Positions 1 through 8,837 of a stretch of DNA of 64,000 bases are shown here, piece by piece. The notes under the pieces are model-generated. The model had not been told where the DNA came from. It saw nothing but the letters and a program-made list of their open reading frames with translations, and ran no database searches. The position numbers and the translations under genes are program-made. The DNA lies in the NCBI GenBank assembly GCA_964571235.1, contig CAZNAI010000003.1, forward strand, positions 823,065 through 887,064, read 5' to 3'. Position 1 is the stretch's first letter, and every line of letters begins with the position of its first letter. This stretch comes from JACRAV01 sp964571235 (lineage in GTDB: Bacteria; Zixibacteria; MSB-5A5; GN15; FEB-12).

Positions 1-145
1 AACTGCTCGTACCATACCACACCTCAAGTTTGAAATTGAAGAATCTCTGCCTATTGTCTTTAAAGACGAGGCAGAATTGAGATGTGGAGGTAGGGTTGCA
101 GTGAAACGACGCAGCTTTGCAGTCGCTGACCGATTTTGGCGGCAA

Positions 146-817
146 TCAGCGAAGACAGGCTGAACGCCGCCTAATAACAAAAGCCGAAGCGAGTCCTACT
201 GCCCAATGTAGGGCGGTGGTCGGCTCGGGAACTGCGGCGGGAGCGGCGGCGCTGGCTGGAAGGGTGACTTGCATGCGTCCGCGGTACTGCTGTTGACGGT
301 ATTGCATGCCTTGCTCGAAGTCGACCCACGACCATGTAGCATCGCTTGTATACTGCACTGATAACGTACGGGGGAGAGAGCCAGCAAAGTCGAAATCGTA
401 ACCGAATTCGTGACCGGGGAGTGAGAGCGGATAAAAGCCAAGATGTCCAGTCCGCCACCAACCGGCAGTGTACCGTACTTCCTGACCGGGATCGTCGCCG
501 AGCGGAGTAAAACTCCGTTGATTGTAACCTATCAAGCGACCCAGCGAAAAACCCGTGAAAGCACCCATAGCAGGCATGCCGTTGTCGGCGTATTCCATAT
601 CAAAGTTATAGTCGACCTGCACCCGGAAACGGTATGAATGATCTCCGATTTGCGAGATGCTGGGTGAAAAGGCGGTGAAGAAATTGAAGGCGTGGCCGAC
701 CTCCGGCAAAAAGGCTAGGGCGATCAAGCAATAGGTCGCGATGCGGCCAATGAGACATGCACCGATGAATTTCTGACGCCGTTCACATTGTTTTCTATTG
801 GCGAGGTTGTTGTACAT
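146..817 (-). CDS. PEP-CTERM sorting-signal protein of unknown function
   Basis: Predicted surface or exported protein of unknown activity. A hydrophobic export segment lies at about residues 25-42 (IATYCLIALAFL). The last ~28 residues form a three-part PEP-CTERM tail: VPEPTT, a hydrophobic run (AVGLASAFVI), then an Arg cluster (RRR). In the known pathway such tails are processed by an exosortase (EpsH/XrtA family) and the protein is delivered to the surface or matrix; no exosortase is encoded in this window. The ~150 residues between are rich in aromatic residues and match no family I recognise. The ATG at 815-817 is chosen; a GTG one codon upstream is possible, and neither has a clear ribosome binding site. 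It is the last of three minus-strand genes in a row but has a ~250-base gap before it, so it is probably transcribed separately. Confidence 0.72.
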   Translation of the reverse strand: MYNNLANRKQCERRQKFIGACLIGRIATYCLIALAFLPEVGHAFNFFTAFSPSISQIGDHSYRFRVQVDYNFDMEYADNGMPAMGAFTGFSLGRLIGYNQRSFTPLGDDPGQEVRYTAGWWRTGHLGFYPLSLPGHEFGYDFDFAGSLPRTLSVQYTSDATWSWVDFEQGMQYRQQQYRGRMQVTLPASAAAPAAVPEPTTALHWAVGLASAFVIRRRSACLR

Positions 818-1071
818 CACATCGCGTTAAGCAATAAATATGCCCGAGCCGCACGCATTGGGAAATTGGAACAGCACATGTCCCTTGCTCGGTAGTAAAA
901 CGAGAATTTGCAGGATGCGCCGCAGGTCAAGCGTATTCCGGGGGTTTACAAAGCAGGTGCGACCAGCCGCATTTGTTGGACTTTCTTCTGCATACTGATC
1001 GCAGTTGATTACACAGTTACTGTGTGACGGGGCGAGAGAATTTTTTTCCTGCTTGCGAGAAGTAGATTGGT

Positions 1072-1620
1072 TCAGCTGGCGTAGCTGACTCGTTCGGTCA
1101 ACTGCGGGAAAGCCTGACGACACTCGAAAAAGAGGCGTACCGCTTCTTCGTGACAGAAATCTGGATTGGTCCACGGCAATTGAGTAAATCGGCCTCTCGC
1201 ATATATAAGAGTGGTTTCGGCGAATACACCTTTGCCGAGATAAATCCGGTGGCCGAACTCGCGATACGAAGACATGATCAGATTGTGTGGCGAGAGAATG
1301 CCGGGGTCGATATTGACTGTCCGAAATGTGTAGTCGTCAACCTGATCCCCCAAGTGGCGTTCAATCTTATGACAACTCGCTTTGATTTCCGGGAGAGCAT
1401 CGCGCTCGACCATTTTGTCAAAAGAAAAGAAACGCCGGGACAACTGGCGGCCCATTTCTTCGGCGTACCCGTTGTCGGAGCACTCGATTTCGGTGGTCTC
1501 GGACAAAACGCGGCCGAACTGCTTTTCGAGCAGTTTGAGACAGTCGGCCAGACCGTCGAGGGAGTTGTAAATCACCGATATAACAAGCCGCCCCGGTGGC
1601 GGCGTTTGTAGTCGTGCCAT
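1072..1620 (-). CDS. DUF4416 family protein
   Basis: About 182 residues resembling DUF4416, a family of unknown function found in deltaproteobacteria, planctomycetes and other deep-branching bacteria. Visible family-like features are the opening beta strand after a Pro-rich start (PGRLVISVIYNS), a central YTFRTVNIDPG-type segment, and the LGKGVFAETTLIYARG stretch followed by FTQLPWTNPDF. I place the start at the internal ATG (1618-1620) because the open frame continues upstream into the neighbouring gene's 3' end with no family-like sequence. It lies 49 bases downstream of the outer-membrane protein gene and on the same strand, so cotranscription is possible. There is no signal peptide, so it should be cytoplasmic. 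Confidence 0.65.
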   Translation of the reverse strand: MARLQTPPPGRLVISVIYNSLDGLADCLKLLEKQFGRVLSETTEIECSDNGYAEEMGRQLSRRFFSFDKMVERDALPEIKASCHKIERHLGDQVDDYTFRTVNIDPGILSPHNLIMSSYREFGHRIYLGKGVFAETTLIYARGRFTQLPWTNPDFCHEEAVRLFFECRQAFPQLTERVSYAS

Positions 1621-1669
1621 GGGGCGGTATGTAGCGGGCCGGTAGAGAGAAAGCAACAAAAAAACAAGA

Positions 1670-2494
1670 TCAGAAGGACAGCGATAAGTCTTTTCTAAAT
1701 CCAAAGGTGAAGAATTTTGATTCCCCGAATCCTTCGTATCGACCAGGATGATGAATCGGTCTGAACTCGACATAAAAGTAGGTGTTGTTCAGCTCAGTTT
1801 CAGCCGATCCGGAACTCCCGGAATCGCCATCAATCTTAAAAACAAGACCAAAGAGCCAATAGCTCACGTCGGTGTTGCCTCTGTTTAGGGCGGCCATGAA
1901 ATTGCGCTTTGATTGATCGGTAGCATTGTGCCAGGCGGCGACATATTGTCCCGCGATTTGCACCTTGTTTCCGATGTTCCACGAACTGCCAAGGCTAAGG
2001 GAGTGTTGAATAAGGGTTGTCGAGGTTGCACCGGAATCTGCATTTAATGAAGTATCCAAACCGGGGCTGAATTTCAGATTGAATCCAACGACGGGAAATC
2101 GCAGGCCGGTATGATCTTCTTTGCCCCACGCCATTGCCGTAGACAACATCAGGTTCATTGAACCCTGGAAAACTATAGATCTCATGAAGTCATCATGTGT
2201 CTTCGGATCATTTGCAGAAAAGAATCGCACGCCGATCACGCTGTTTAGACGAACGTATTTCACATCCGGAAGTTTCACCGTACCTGTAGTACCCAAGAAT
2301 ATCCCAGGCTGAAAGGACTGGAGAATTGATCGGTCTTGTTCCGTGAGGTCAAGGGATGGAGCAATGACCAGCGGTGTGCTTGTGCCCTTCTTCTGATCTG
2401 GTTTCTCAAATGAAAAGAACTGGGTTGTTTGGGCAGTCAGCGCACTTGTGATGACACAGCTGAACAAAACCATGAGAAGAATCAGTTTTCTCAT
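1670..2494 (-). CDS. Putative outer-membrane beta-barrel protein
   Basis: Exported protein of about 274 residues that I cannot assign to a named family. It starts with a clear Sec signal peptide (MRKLILLMVLFS...ALTAQ), and the remainder alternates polar and hydrophobic residues as in beta-barrel strands. It ends in Phe (FRKDLSLSF), the C-terminal signature used by the BAM machinery to recognise outer-membrane proteins. The start is fixed by the signal peptide and by an AGGGAG ribosome binding site about 7 bases upstream; the open frame extends 37 codons further without a plausible start. The barrel assignment is inferred from pattern and the terminal Phe, not from family recognition. Confidence 0.6.
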   Translation of the reverse strand: MRKLILLMVLFSCVITSALTAQTTQFFSFEKPDQKKGTSTPLVIAPSLDLTEQDRSILQSFQPGIFLGTTGTVKLPDVKYVRLNSVIGVRFFSANDPKTHDDFMRSIVFQGSMNLMLSTAMAWGKEDHTGLRFPVVGFNLKFSPGLDTSLNADSGATSTTLIQHSLSLGSSWNIGNKVQIAGQYVAAWHNATDQSKRNFMAALNRGNTDVSYWLFGLVFKIDGDSGSSGSAETELNNTYFYVEFRPIHHPGRYEGFGESKFFTFGFRKDLSLSF

Positions 2495-2768
2495 ACTAGG
2501 CTCCCTTTGTTTGTTACGTTTCAAACTGTCTCGAAAATGGAAAAATTCCTGATGCACTTTGATAAATAGCCCAACTTGTTTCGATATCATAATTTGCGGA
2601 ACCAAGCCTGCGCAAGCGAAAAATGGCTTGGATTAGTCTTTTTTAGCTGTTAGCCCGCCCAACCAGGCCCTCAAGGTTTGGCCGCCCACTGCCGATATAA
2701 GACAAAGGGTCGCAAGGCGACTTATCAAACTCGAAAATCAGAGTTACCCATAGACAATGGAGGTTGGG

Positions 2769-3203
2769 ATGAACGAAGGATTTGCTATGGAGTCGGGCGG
2801 CGGATTGTTGGCCATGCTTGGCACGACATTTCTGCTTTTCGCGATCGGTCTGTATCTGGTCTTCTCATGGCTGTTCTATCGAATTGCCTGTAACGCCGGA
2901 CAGAAACAGGACGCCTGGTGGGCGTTCATTCCGATTGTAAACGTACTGCTTTTCTGCAAGACAGCTCAAAAACCGCTCTGGTGGTTTTTCCTCTGTCTGG
3001 TGCCGTTTGTCAACATCGTGGTTCTTGGAATTCTCTTTTGGAAGACCGCCGAGAACTGCGGCCAGCACGGATTCTGGGGAATCTGTCTGTTGTTGCCGTT
3101 TATTAATATCGTCGCGCTGTTAGTGCTGGCGTTCAGCAGTCCCAAGACTCCGGATCGTCCGGTTCCGATCAATCCGCGGCCGCGTCAGCCGGTCGGCGTG
3201 TGA
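2769..3203 (+). CDS. DUF5684-type small membrane protein
   Basis: About 144 residues with four predicted hydrophobic segments. The layout follows DUF5684: a first helix (LLFAIGLYLVFSWLF), then a cytoplasmic-type motif with A-W-W-A-F-I-P-I-V-N, a KPLWWFFLCLVPFVNIV helix and a final helix (FWGICLLLPFINIVALLV), with a Pro-rich tail. The repeated W..(I/L)P..N pattern is the mark of this family, whose function is unknown. The start at 2769 is preferred over an ATG at 2757 because GGAGG at 2759-2763 lies at the correct distance for it. A rho-independent terminator follows. Confidence 0.7.
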   Translation: MNEGFAMESGGGLLAMLGTTFLLFAIGLYLVFSWLFYRIACNAGQKQDAWWAFIPIVNVLLFCKTAQKPLWWFFLCLVPFVNIVVLGILFWKTAENCGQHGFWGICLLLPFINIVALLVLAFSSPKTPDRPVPINPRPRQPVGV

Positions 3204-3210
3204 TCTGTCT

Positions 3211-3798
3211 CTATTGAGATTTTGTTCTGACCCGGTGGCTTTTGCCGCCGGGTTTTCTTTTTGACCCATCCTCGCGCAACAGCCCGAAAAGCAACTCATC
3301 GCACCATCGCTTGTTGTGGTAAGCCGCTTTGCGGAGCCGGCCTTCGCTTGTGAAACCGGCTTTCTCCAACACTCGCGCCGAGCGAGTGTTGGGATGAAAT
3401 ACTTTGGCATACACCCGCACGAGCTTTCGTTCAGTGAACAGGTATGCAACGACCATATTGACTGCTTCTACAACGTACCCCTTACCCCAGAATTTCTTCG
3501 CCAGCCAGTAGCCGATTTCGGCCGAGCGATTCACAACCGACAGATTGTGAACACCCACAGCTCCGATTACTTTGTCGCTGTCGCGATCAACCAGTGCGAA
3601 CACCATATTGGCCTTTCGGGCGGTCGGAGTCGAAATCCGGCGGAGAAATCCAAAGTAATCCTGCGCGGTATAGGGGTGGGGCATGTAGGTGTAGCGGGTG
3701 ACCGCCCGGTCTTTTAGTTGGCGGACAATGTCCGGTGCGTCGGTTTTTTGATACGGCCGGAGAATCAGCCGCTCGGTCTTGAGCATCGGGCCGGTCAT
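3211..3798 (-). CDS. GNAT family N-acetyltransferase (RimJ/RimL type)
   Basis: Acetyl-CoA dependent acyltransferase of the RimJ/RimL subgroup, ~195 residues; the substrate cannot be predicted. The N-terminal motif LKTERLILRPYQKTDAP is typical of the subgroup. The acetyl-CoA binding region is seen as WGKGYVVEAVNMVVAY, followed by VFHPNTRSARVLEKAGF, the conserved N-x-x-S-x-x-V-L-E-K-x-G-F segment. The start is uncertain: ATGs at 3819, 3798 and 3786 are all in frame and none has a good ribosome binding site. The C-terminal ~17 residues are basic and overlap the terminator of the facing gene. It is divergent from hutU. Confidence 0.8.
   Translation of the reverse strand: MTGPMLKTERLILRPYQKTDAPDIVRQLKDRAVTRYTYMPHPYTAQDYFGFLRRISTPTARKANMVFALVDRDSDKVIGAVGVHNLSVVNRSAEIGYWLAKKFWGKGYVVEAVNMVVAYLFTERKLVRVYAKVFHPNTRSARVLEKAGFTSEGRLRKAAYHNKRWCDELLFGLLREDGSKRKPGGKSHRVRTKSQ
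3231..3262 (+). terminator. Rho-independent terminator after the DUF5684 gene
   Basis: CCCGGTGGC and GCCGCCGGG form a 9-bp stem (one G-T pair) with a short loop, followed by TTTTCTTTTT. It overlaps the 3' end of the convergent acetyltransferase gene, so one stretch serves as terminator on one strand and coding sequence on the other. Confidence 0.75.
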
Positions 3799-3864
3799 TT
3801 GTTTTGTTCGATTTTGCATAGTTCGGTCGATCCACGCCGGGCGCACTTCCCGCCAAATGATGGT

Positions 3865-3893
3865 TTGACGATGGCTTAGCGCCGCCGTATATT
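3865..3893 (+). promoter_or_regulatory. Sigma-70 type promoter for hutU
   Basis: TTGACG (3865-3870), a 17-base spacer and TATATT (3888-3893), a near-consensus housekeeping promoter. Transcription would begin around 3900, leaving a leader of about 20 bases containing GAGGGA as ribosome binding site. Confidence 0.65.
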
Positions 3894-3918
3894 GCCGCGA
3901 CAGTGAGGGAATTACGGT

Positions 3919-5574
3919 ATGAAAGCTAAGGCCGTCAAGGCCGCCCATGGGCTAAAACTGTCCTGCAAAGGGTGGCATCAAGAAGCCGCCCTGCGGATGT
4001 TGTCCAATAACCTCGATGCCGAAGTCGCTGAGAAACCCGACGAGTTGATCGTCTACGGTGGCTCGGGCAAGGCGGCCCGCAATTGGGCGTCGTTTGACGG
4101 CATTGTCAAATCCCTCAAATCGCTCGAGAATGACGAAACGCTCCTGGTCCAATCGGGCAAACCGGTCGGCATATTTCAAACCCACGAACATGCGCCGCGA
4201 GTGTTAATCGCCAATTCCCATTTGGTGCCGCACTGGGCGACTTGGGAGAAATTTCGTCAGCTTGAAAAACTTGGACTGATCATGTACGGCCAGATGACTG
4301 CCGGGAGCTGGATTTATATCGGCAGTCAGGGGATCATTCAAGGGACCTACGAGACAATCCAGTCAATTTCTGACAAGCACTTCGGCGGCGACCTGACTGG
4401 CAAGTGGCTATTGACCGGCGGAATGGGAGGTATGGGTGGCGCCCAGCCGCTGGCGGCAACGATGGCCGGCGCGTCGGCGCTGGTGGTCGAAGTCGACGAA
4501 GCCCGTATTAATCGCCGGCTGAAAATTGGCTACTGCGATGTCAAAGTCAAAACGCTCGACAAAGCGATCAAGTTGATCAAAGACCACACAAAATCGGGTG
4601 AGCCGATTTCGATTGGTCTAGTCGGCAATTGTGCTGATGTTTTTCCGGAGATTTTTAGACGGGGCATCATTCCTGATATTGTCACCGACCAAACTTCAGC
4701 GCACGACGAATTGAACGGATATGTGCCGGAAGGTCTGACTATGGCCGAGGCGCTCAGGCTTCGCAAGGCCGATCCGAAATCATATATCAAGCGGGCGTAC
4801 GATTCGATGGTCCTGCATTGCGATGCGATGATTAAGTTTCAGAAGGCCGGCTCGATTGTTTTCGACTACGGCAACAACATCCGCGGACAGGCCGAAGTGG
4901 GTGGACTGCGCAATGCCTTTTCATTCCCCGGATTCGTGCCGGAATATATTCGGCCGCTGTTCTGCGAAGGACGGGGACCGTTCCGATGGGTGGCGCTTTC
5001 AGGTAACAAGGCCGATATCGCCGTGACCGACGAAGTGATCCTCTCGCATTTCAAGCAGAACAAAGGTCTGGTTCGATGGATCAACAAAGCGCGCGAGAAA
5101 GTACCGTTTCAGGGACTTCCAGCGCGGGTCTGCTGGCTGGGTTACGGCGAGCGGGCGGAGTTTGGCGATATCATCAACAGCTACATCAAGAGCGGGAAGA
5201 TTTCCGGCCCGGTTGTGATCGGGCGGGATCATCTTGACTGCGGTTCGGTTGCCTCGCCCACTCGCGAAACAGAAGGAATGCTCGACGGCTCCGATGCCAT
5301 CGCCGACTGGCCGCTACTCAACGGTATGCTTAACGCGGTCTCCGGGGCAAGCTGGGTGTCGATACATCATGGTGGCGGTGTGGGAATCGGAAACTCGATT
5401 CACGCCGGGATGGTGATTGTTGCCGATGGCTCCAAAGAGATGGCTCTGCGCCTCAATCGTGTGCTCACCAATGATCCCGGGACAGGGGTGATGCGTCACG
5501 CCGATGCCGGCTACAAAGACGCCCAGACATTTGCCAAGAAACACAAAGTAAAACTCCCGATGCAGAACGGGTAA
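3919..5574 (+). CDS. hutU: Urocanate hydratase
   Basis: Second step of histidine degradation: adds water to urocanate to give imidazolone propionate, using tightly bound NAD+. The 551 residues are full length for the family (about 555). Visible features are the glycine-rich NAD-binding motif GGMGGMGGAQ at about residues 167-176, the active-site cysteine in GLPARVCWLG (about residue 405, corresponding to Cys410 of the Pseudomonas enzyme), the following GRDHLDCGSVASP segment and the terminal TNDPGTGVMRHADAGY block. hutI follows after 28 bases and the two clearly form an operon. The histidine ammonia-lyase gene (hutH) that should supply urocanate is not in the window. Confidence 0.96.
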   Translation: MKAKAVKAAHGLKLSCKGWHQEAALRMLSNNLDAEVAEKPDELIVYGGSGKAARNWASFDGIVKSLKSLENDETLLVQSGKPVGIFQTHEHAPRVLIANSHLVPHWATWEKFRQLEKLGLIMYGQMTAGSWIYIGSQGIIQGTYETIQSISDKHFGGDLTGKWLLTGGMGGMGGAQPLAATMAGASALVVEVDEARINRRLKIGYCDVKVKTLDKAIKLIKDHTKSGEPISIGLVGNCADVFPEIFRRGIIPDIVTDQTSAHDELNGYVPEGLTMAEALRLRKADPKSYIKRAYDSMVLHCDAMIKFQKAGSIVFDYGNNIRGQAEVGGLRNAFSFPGFVPEYIRPLFCEGRGPFRWVALSGNKADIAVTDEVILSHFKQNKGLVRWINKAREKVPFQGLPARVCWLGYGERAEFGDIINSYIKSGKISGPVVIGRDHLDCGSVASPTRETEGMLDGSDAIADWPLLNGMLNAVSGASWVSIHHGGGVGIGNSIHAGMVIVADGSKEMALRLNRVLTNDPGTGVMRHADAGYKDAQTFAKKHKVKLPMQNG

Positions 5575-5602
5575 TTCTACAGACTCTGGCCGACTCTCTA
5601 CT

Positions 5603-6877
5603 ATGGCTCCCCCCCGCAAAGCGACATTACTCATCAAGAATATCGGCCAGCTCATCACGATGCAGGGCGAGGTCCCTCGCCGCGGAGCCGCCATGCGCGA
5701 TCTTGGGATGATTGAACACGGCGGTGTGGCGGTGGCAGGCGAAGAAATTCTCGCGGTCGGCGCCTCCGATGAAGTCGAAGGACGTTCGCCGCTGGCGCAT
5801 GGGTGCACGATTATCGATGCCCAAGGGGCAGTCGTGACACCGGGCCTGATCGATTCACATACCCACCCGGTCTTTAACATGACCCGCGAACGTGAATTTG
5901 AAATGCGGCTGGAGGGGAAAACCTATATGGAGATCGCACAAGCAGGCGGGGGAATCCGCGCCTCGGTGCGTGATCTTCGGCAAACCCCGGCTGAAATCCT
6001 GCGCGAAAAAACCCGCCATCGCCTCGACCGGTTGCTTGAGCACGGCATCACGACAATAGAAGCAAAATCCGGATACGGCCTCTCGACCGACGCGGAAATG
6101 AAGTCGTTGGAAGTGATCCACGAGTTGGCCTTGCTTCATCCGATGGAGATGATCCCGACATTTTTGGGCGCCCACGATGTCCCCGATGAATACCGCGACA
6201 AACGCGACAAATACATTGATTTGATTGTCAATGACATGATCCCCAAAGTCACACAGAAGAAGTTGGCCGAGTTTTCCGATGTCTTCTGCGAAGAAGGCGT
6301 TTTTAGTGTAGTAGAATCTCGCCGGATTCAGCAGGCGGCCAAATCGGCCGGGTTGAAACTTAAGTTCCACGCCGATGAACTGACCGACACCGGTGGGGCG
6401 TCGCTGGCCGCGTCGATGGGGGCCATTTCGGCTGATCACCTGATGTACATTTCCGAAGACGGCATCCGAGCGATGGCGAAATCTGGGACGGTCGGAGTGT
6501 TACTACCGGGAACCAGTTTCTCCCTCGGCGGTAAACAGTATGCCCCGGCTCGAAAAATGATAGAATCAGGAATGACAGTAGCGCTTTCGACCGACTGCAA
6601 CCCCGGATCGAGTTGCACCGAGTCACTTGGGATGATGGTCACACTGGCGGCTTTGCATCTGAAGATGACCGCCGCGGAAAGTATCTCGGCGGTGACAGTC
6701 AACGCGGCGGCGGCGGTTGATCGATCTGACCGTTTAGGGCGGTTGGCGCCGGGAATGCAGGCGGATATTGCGATTTGGGATATGGCCGACTATCGCGAGC
6801 TACCCTACCACTACGGAGTGAATTTGGTAACACATGTTGTGAAGCGCGGGAAGTTAGTTGTCGGGAGCGCCAAGTGA
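5603..6877 (+). CDS. hutI: Imidazolonepropionase
   Basis: Third step of histidine degradation: hydrolyses 4-imidazolone-5-propionate to N-formimino-glutamate. It is a 424-residue amidohydrolase-superfamily enzyme, normal length. Metal and substrate residues are in place: the DSHTHPVF motif near residue 90, KSGYGL, the HADELTDTGG histidine, SADHLMY, and the STDCNPGSS aspartate. The C-terminal return of the small beta domain (QADIAIWD) is also present. It is immediately downstream of hutU. Its stop codon overlaps the GTG start of lptE (GTGA), an unusual coupling between an amino-acid catabolic gene and an LPS assembly gene. Confidence 0.96.
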   Translation: MAPPRKATLLIKNIGQLITMQGEVPRRGAAMRDLGMIEHGGVAVAGEEILAVGASDEVEGRSPLAHGCTIIDAQGAVVTPGLIDSHTHPVFNMTREREFEMRLEGKTYMEIAQAGGGIRASVRDLRQTPAEILREKTRHRLDRLLEHGITTIEAKSGYGLSTDAEMKSLEVIHELALLHPMEMIPTFLGAHDVPDEYRDKRDKYIDLIVNDMIPKVTQKKLAEFSDVFCEEGVFSVVESRRIQQAAKSAGLKLKFHADELTDTGGASLAASMGAISADHLMYISEDGIRAMAKSGTVGVLLPGTSFSLGGKQYAPARKMIESGMTVALSTDCNPGSSCTESLGMMVTLAALHLKMTAAESISAVTVNAAAAVDRSDRLGRLAPGMQADIAIWDMADYRELPYHYGVNLVTHVVKRGKLVVGSAK

Positions 6878-7356
6878 AACGGCTGATTGCGTTGTCGTTT
6901 TTCATCGCCGCCACTTTTCTGGGCTGTGCCTACACATTTACTCCCAAGAGCACCGCGCCGTTTAAGACTATTGGTATCGAGTCGTTTGAGAATAGAACCG
7001 CCGAATATGGCCTAACGGACCGTCTGACCAGTATCATCGCCGACGCCTTCATCAAGGACGGCTCAATGCGGGTACTCCCCGCCGACAAAGCCGAAGCCAC
7101 CCTGCGCGGGACACTTTTGAGATATGAACGACAGGTCGCCCAATTTGATACCACCGATCAAGTCGAAAAATATAAAGTGGTGCTCGAGTGCGAAGTATCA
7201 GTGCATGTGGTGGCTGGCGATTCCACGCTCTGGACACAAACGATAACCCAGGAAGGGGTCTATTCTACCGCCACCGAATCCGAAGAGATCGGACAACAGC
7301 GGGCGGGGGAACTTTTGGTGCAGGCAATCTTAAACAAGACGACCAAAGCCTGGTAG
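6874..7356 (+). CDS. lptE: LptE-like LPS-assembly lipoprotein
   Basis: Predicted outer-membrane lipoprotein that plugs the LptD barrel during lipopolysaccharide export. The ~160 residues begin with a lipoprotein signal peptide (KRLIALSFFIAATFLGC, Cys being the lipidated residue). The family-typical YTF...PFKTIGIESFENRT segment and the TDRLTSIIADAFIKDG helix then follow; these match the LptE/RlpB-like domain of FCB bacteria and deltaproteobacteria. The start is a GTG at 6874 overlapping the hutI stop codon; no in-frame ATG gives a sensible signal peptide. A PorV-like gene follows after 65 bases. Assignment rests on the pattern of the N-terminal half; the family is weakly conserved. Confidence 0.75.
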   Translation: MKRLIALSFFIAATFLGCAYTFTPKSTAPFKTIGIESFENRTAEYGLTDRLTSIIADAFIKDGSMRVLPADKAEATLRGTLLRYERQVAQFDTTDQVEKYKVVLECEVSVHVVAGDSTLWTQTITQEGVYSTATESEEIGQQRAGELLVQAILNKTTKAW

Positions 7357-7421
7357 CAGGCCGGGATTCAAATTGCATGGCGCAATGCCGTTTTTTGAAC
7401 TATGTTGAATCGAGATAACCG

Positions 7422-8366
7422 ATGAAGAAACTGACTCTCTGCTTCGCCATCGCGACGCTGGTTTTAGCGCTCGCCAATCAGATTTGCGCAAGTTCTACCA
7501 ACGCCGGAACCGCGGCCTTTTCGTTTCTGAAGATTGGTGTCGGTTCTCGGGCAGTGAGTCTGGGTGGAGCTTTTACCGGGCTGGCCGATGATGAATCGGC
7601 CCTTTATTATAATCCGGCCGGTCTGACCAATCTGGAAGGCGACCGGGTGATGTTCAGCTATCACAATTATATCGAGGATCTCCAGTCCGGGTTCGCCGGG
7701 TACATACACCAAGCCTCAGAAAAAACGCGCATCGGCGGGTATGTCAGTTATCTCAACTACGGCGACTTTATCGAGACTGATCTTTCTGGTAACGAACTTG
7801 GGACATTCGGCGGAGGTGATTTCTTGGTCGGCCTGACTTTCGCTCAAAAGCAAAGCGAACAGCTGTCGCTGGGTGGCACGGCCAAGTTTATCTATGAAAA
7901 GATTCAGGATTATTCGGCAACCGGAGTGGCAGTCGATTTGGGTGTAGCCTATGTCGGACAGCAACGTGTTTGGGGCTTGGGAGCCTCGGCGCAAAATCTT
8001 GGATTTCAATTATCGGCATTAGGGGAGAAGAAAGAGAAACTCCCGATCAGTTTTCGGGTTGGTGGATTCGCCATCCCGCGCGACATGGATCTGGTTCTGG
8101 CCGGTGACGTTATCCTGCCGGTCGACAACTCGCTGGTTTTCGCGGTGGGGGGAGAGTATATCCAACTCAAGCCGCTATTTCTACGGCTCGGTTGGAACAG
8201 TTCAGGCAAAGATTTCCGCGCCTCCGATTCAAAAGACAAATCGGCAGGGCTGAATCTGGGGCTCGGTCTTGAATACAAAAAATGGCGGTTCGCGTACGCA
8301 TTTTCGCCCGCGGCAGAACTGGGCGACAGTCATCGAATCACTCTTAGCACAGGGATTGGCAAATGA
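7422..8366 (+). CDS. PorV/PorQ family outer-membrane protein
   Basis: Outer-membrane beta barrel of the PorV/PorQ family (related to FadL and UPF0164), ~314 residues. PorV in Bacteroidetes shuttles type IX secretion cargo on the cell surface. The signal peptide (KKLTLCFAIATLVLALA) is followed by the family hallmark: FLKIGVGSRAVSLGGAF, then GLADDESALYYNPAGL. Repeated short beta-strand patterns (GLGLEYKKWRFAYAFSP) lead to the end. It overlaps the next gene by four bases (ATGA). Secreted proteins with Por-type tails at 52,476 and 58,819 are plausible clients, an inference from family knowledge. Whether this copy is a true PorV or a PorQ/other paralogue cannot be decided by reading. Confidence 0.85.
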   Translation: MKKLTLCFAIATLVLALANQICASSTNAGTAAFSFLKIGVGSRAVSLGGAFTGLADDESALYYNPAGLTNLEGDRVMFSYHNYIEDLQSGFAGYIHQASEKTRIGGYVSYLNYGDFIETDLSGNELGTFGGGDFLVGLTFAQKQSEQLSLGGTAKFIYEKIQDYSATGVAVDLGVAYVGQQRVWGLGASAQNLGFQLSALGEKKEKLPISFRVGGFAIPRDMDLVLAGDVILPVDNSLVFAVGGEYIQLKPLFLRLGWNSSGKDFRASDSKDKSAGLNLGLGLEYKKWRFAYAFSPAAELGDSHRITLSTGIGK

Positions 8367-8830
8367 GGAAATTCGCACGAACAATAGGAGCGGCGCTCGC
8401 CGCGGTCTATCTCATTGGATTGATTGGTTGTGGTGGTGCACAGAAGCAGGATGACCCGAGGCAGGTAGTTATCTCGATGTTTGGTGCGATGGAGAAAGAC
8501 GACAAGGCGGCGCTGGCGCATCTGCTTGATCTGGTCGCGCTGATGCAGGCGGGGCCCGAAGATTACAGTCTTGGCGGTGGAGAACCGCGACGATGGACCG
8601 ACCCCGAACAAGTTCTCAATGATCTAACCGGCAACGGCCTGACCAAGACCCGCTGGTTTTCGCTCCAGCGAATTGTCAATAATGCCGAGGTCACCGGCGA
8701 AACCGCCACGGTCGAAGTTACCTTTGTCGACAAGGCGGCCTCAAAGGGTTATCGCACCAAATTCGGTGTTCACCTGATGGGCGAGAAGTGGAAGATCTTC
8801 TCGTTTAAGATGATCCAGAGCGAGCAGTAG
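8363..8830 (+). CDS. Small lipoprotein, NTF2-like (DUF4878-like)
   Basis: About 155 residues with a lipoprotein signal peptide ending LIGLIGCGG. The mature part (DDPRQVVISMFGAMEKDDKAA ... TGETATVEVTFVDK ... HLMGEKWKIFSF) has the alpha-then-beta layout of the NTF2-like DUF4878/DUF4864 lipoproteins: a helix with the pattern V..M..AM..DD, two strands with E-V-T-F, and a final 'GEKWKI' strand. Function is unknown. The ATG lies within the stop codon of the PorV-like gene (ATGA), so translation is coupled. It is the last gene of the hutU-hutI-lptE-PorV run, and a dispersed palindromic repeat begins right after its stop codon. Confidence 0.7.
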   Translation: MRKFARTIGAALAAVYLIGLIGCGGAQKQDDPRQVVISMFGAMEKDDKAALAHLLDLVALMQAGPEDYSLGGGEPRRWTDPEQVLNDLTGNGLTKTRWFSLQRIVNNAEVTGETATVEVTFVDKAASKGYRTKFGVHLMGEKWKIFSFKMIQSEQ

Positions 8831-8837
8831 TGGTCTC

